A DNA stretch of 64,000 bases from Prorocentrum cordatum (lineage: Eukaryota; Sar; Dinophyceae; Prorocentrales; Prorocentraceae), in NCBI GenBank assembly GCA_963575745.1, contig CAUYUJ010020704.1, forward strand, positions 330,407 through 394,406, written 5' to 3'. This document shows, in pieces, positions 63,491-64,000 of the stretch; within the stretch, counting starts at the first letter, position 1; every line of letters starts with the position of its first letter. The position numbers and the translations under genes are program-made. The notes under the pieces were generated by a model. The model was given only the letters and a program-made list of their open reading frames with translations. It searched no databases and was not told the DNA's origin.

Positions 63491-64000
63491 TGGAGCACTT
63501 CGCGGCCGCTCCAGCGCGAGTCGAAGGACGGCAGAAGTCGTGAAGCCTTTAACGAATCGAAGGAGTTGGCATGTTTTCCCCAGCGGTAGGCGGCGGAAGG
63601 TCCGCGGAAGAGAAGCGAGGGCGGTTCCGCCTGCAGAAGCCAGCGGATCAACATATGCGTCCCAAATGTATATGGCAATGTTCAAGATCCAGGGCTTCCG
63701 GAACCAGATGCCAGCCGCCGCCGCCCCCGCCCTCCGCGCGTCTTGTGAGCATCTTGGCCTCGCTTCTTGCTTTTCGCACAGTGGACGAAAGGGCAAGCAC
63801 TGCAGATGCCATCGAGGTCCGATTCGACATCCGCTTCTACGAATATCGAGTGGATTGGCGCGCTGGGATGGGATGGGAGGGAAGAGAAGGAGGATGTCAG
63901 AAGCGGCTCGAGCGCGCCTAACTTGCCTCTCTCCACTCTCCCCGCCTCCTCCTGGCAAGCGTGTCGCAGGGTTGCTCATTAAGTGGGGCCCTCTGGGCTT
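63491..64000. other. Unassigned DNA at the window end
   Basis: Open frames exist on both strands. A minus-strand stretch reads ADVESDLDGICSACPFVHCA with two Cys pairs, but no family is recognised. Confidence 0.3.

Overview
The window looks like nuclear DNA of a dinoflagellate. The support is direct but fragmentary. There is a near-exact copy of the 22-nt dinoflagellate spliced leader (58158-58179) followed by degraded leader copies, and a second leader-like sequence at 2412-2432. There is a helicase C-terminal exon interrupted by a GC-AG intron. There are LINE-type and Ty1/copia-type retroelements whose domains read like those abundant in dinoflagellate genomes, and one long ORF of a DDE-transposase-like family that is amplified in dinoflagellates. 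The rest is mostly microsatellite and minisatellite DNA. Genus is not resolvable; the GC-rich, TCC/GGA-rich composition would fit a prorocentroid or a symbiodiniacean. There is one 100-N assembly gap (30764-30863).

Layout. 1-2.4 kb: low-information DNA and simple repeats. 2.4-13.3 kb: two decayed LINEs on the + strand. LINE A has a spliced-leader relic, ORF1-like segments and an endonuclease domain. LINE B has an ORF1-like segment, an endonuclease, the first reverse-transcriptase motif, and then, after a stretch holding a MITE, its post-RT region, RNase H and terminal zinc ribbon. 13.5-14.8 kb: a 77-bp tandem array that runs into the splice acceptor of a helicase C-terminal exon. 15-30 kb: long ATG/GAT, CAT, GGCACC, TCC and GA arrays and several minisatellites, with a few exon-like ORFs on the minus strand. 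30.9-32.1 kb: the transposase-like ORF, cut at its 5' end by the gap. 32-42 kb: more repeats, an 82-bp near-perfect hairpin and unassigned DNA. 42.6-50.3 kb: a complete but dead Ty1/copia-type LTR retrotransposon (LTRs, primer-binding site, gag, pre-integrase, integrase, RT/RNase H). 50.4-57.9 kb: CTTGGG-type minisatellites and triplet arrays. 58-61 kb: spliced-leader relics followed by a short ORF and further ORF1-like segments. 61-64 kb: repeats, one exon-like minus-strand ORF and a second copy of the MITE.

No intact multi-exon host gene can be modelled from this window alone. The best coding calls are the transposase-like ORF and the helicase exon. Most long open frames elsewhere are by-products of stop-free triplet repeats. 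The most informative structures are the tandem spliced-leader relics (evidence of mRNA recycling through cDNA), the acceptor-containing 77-bp array, the two-copy MITE, and the LTR element whose catalytic residues can be read as lost.
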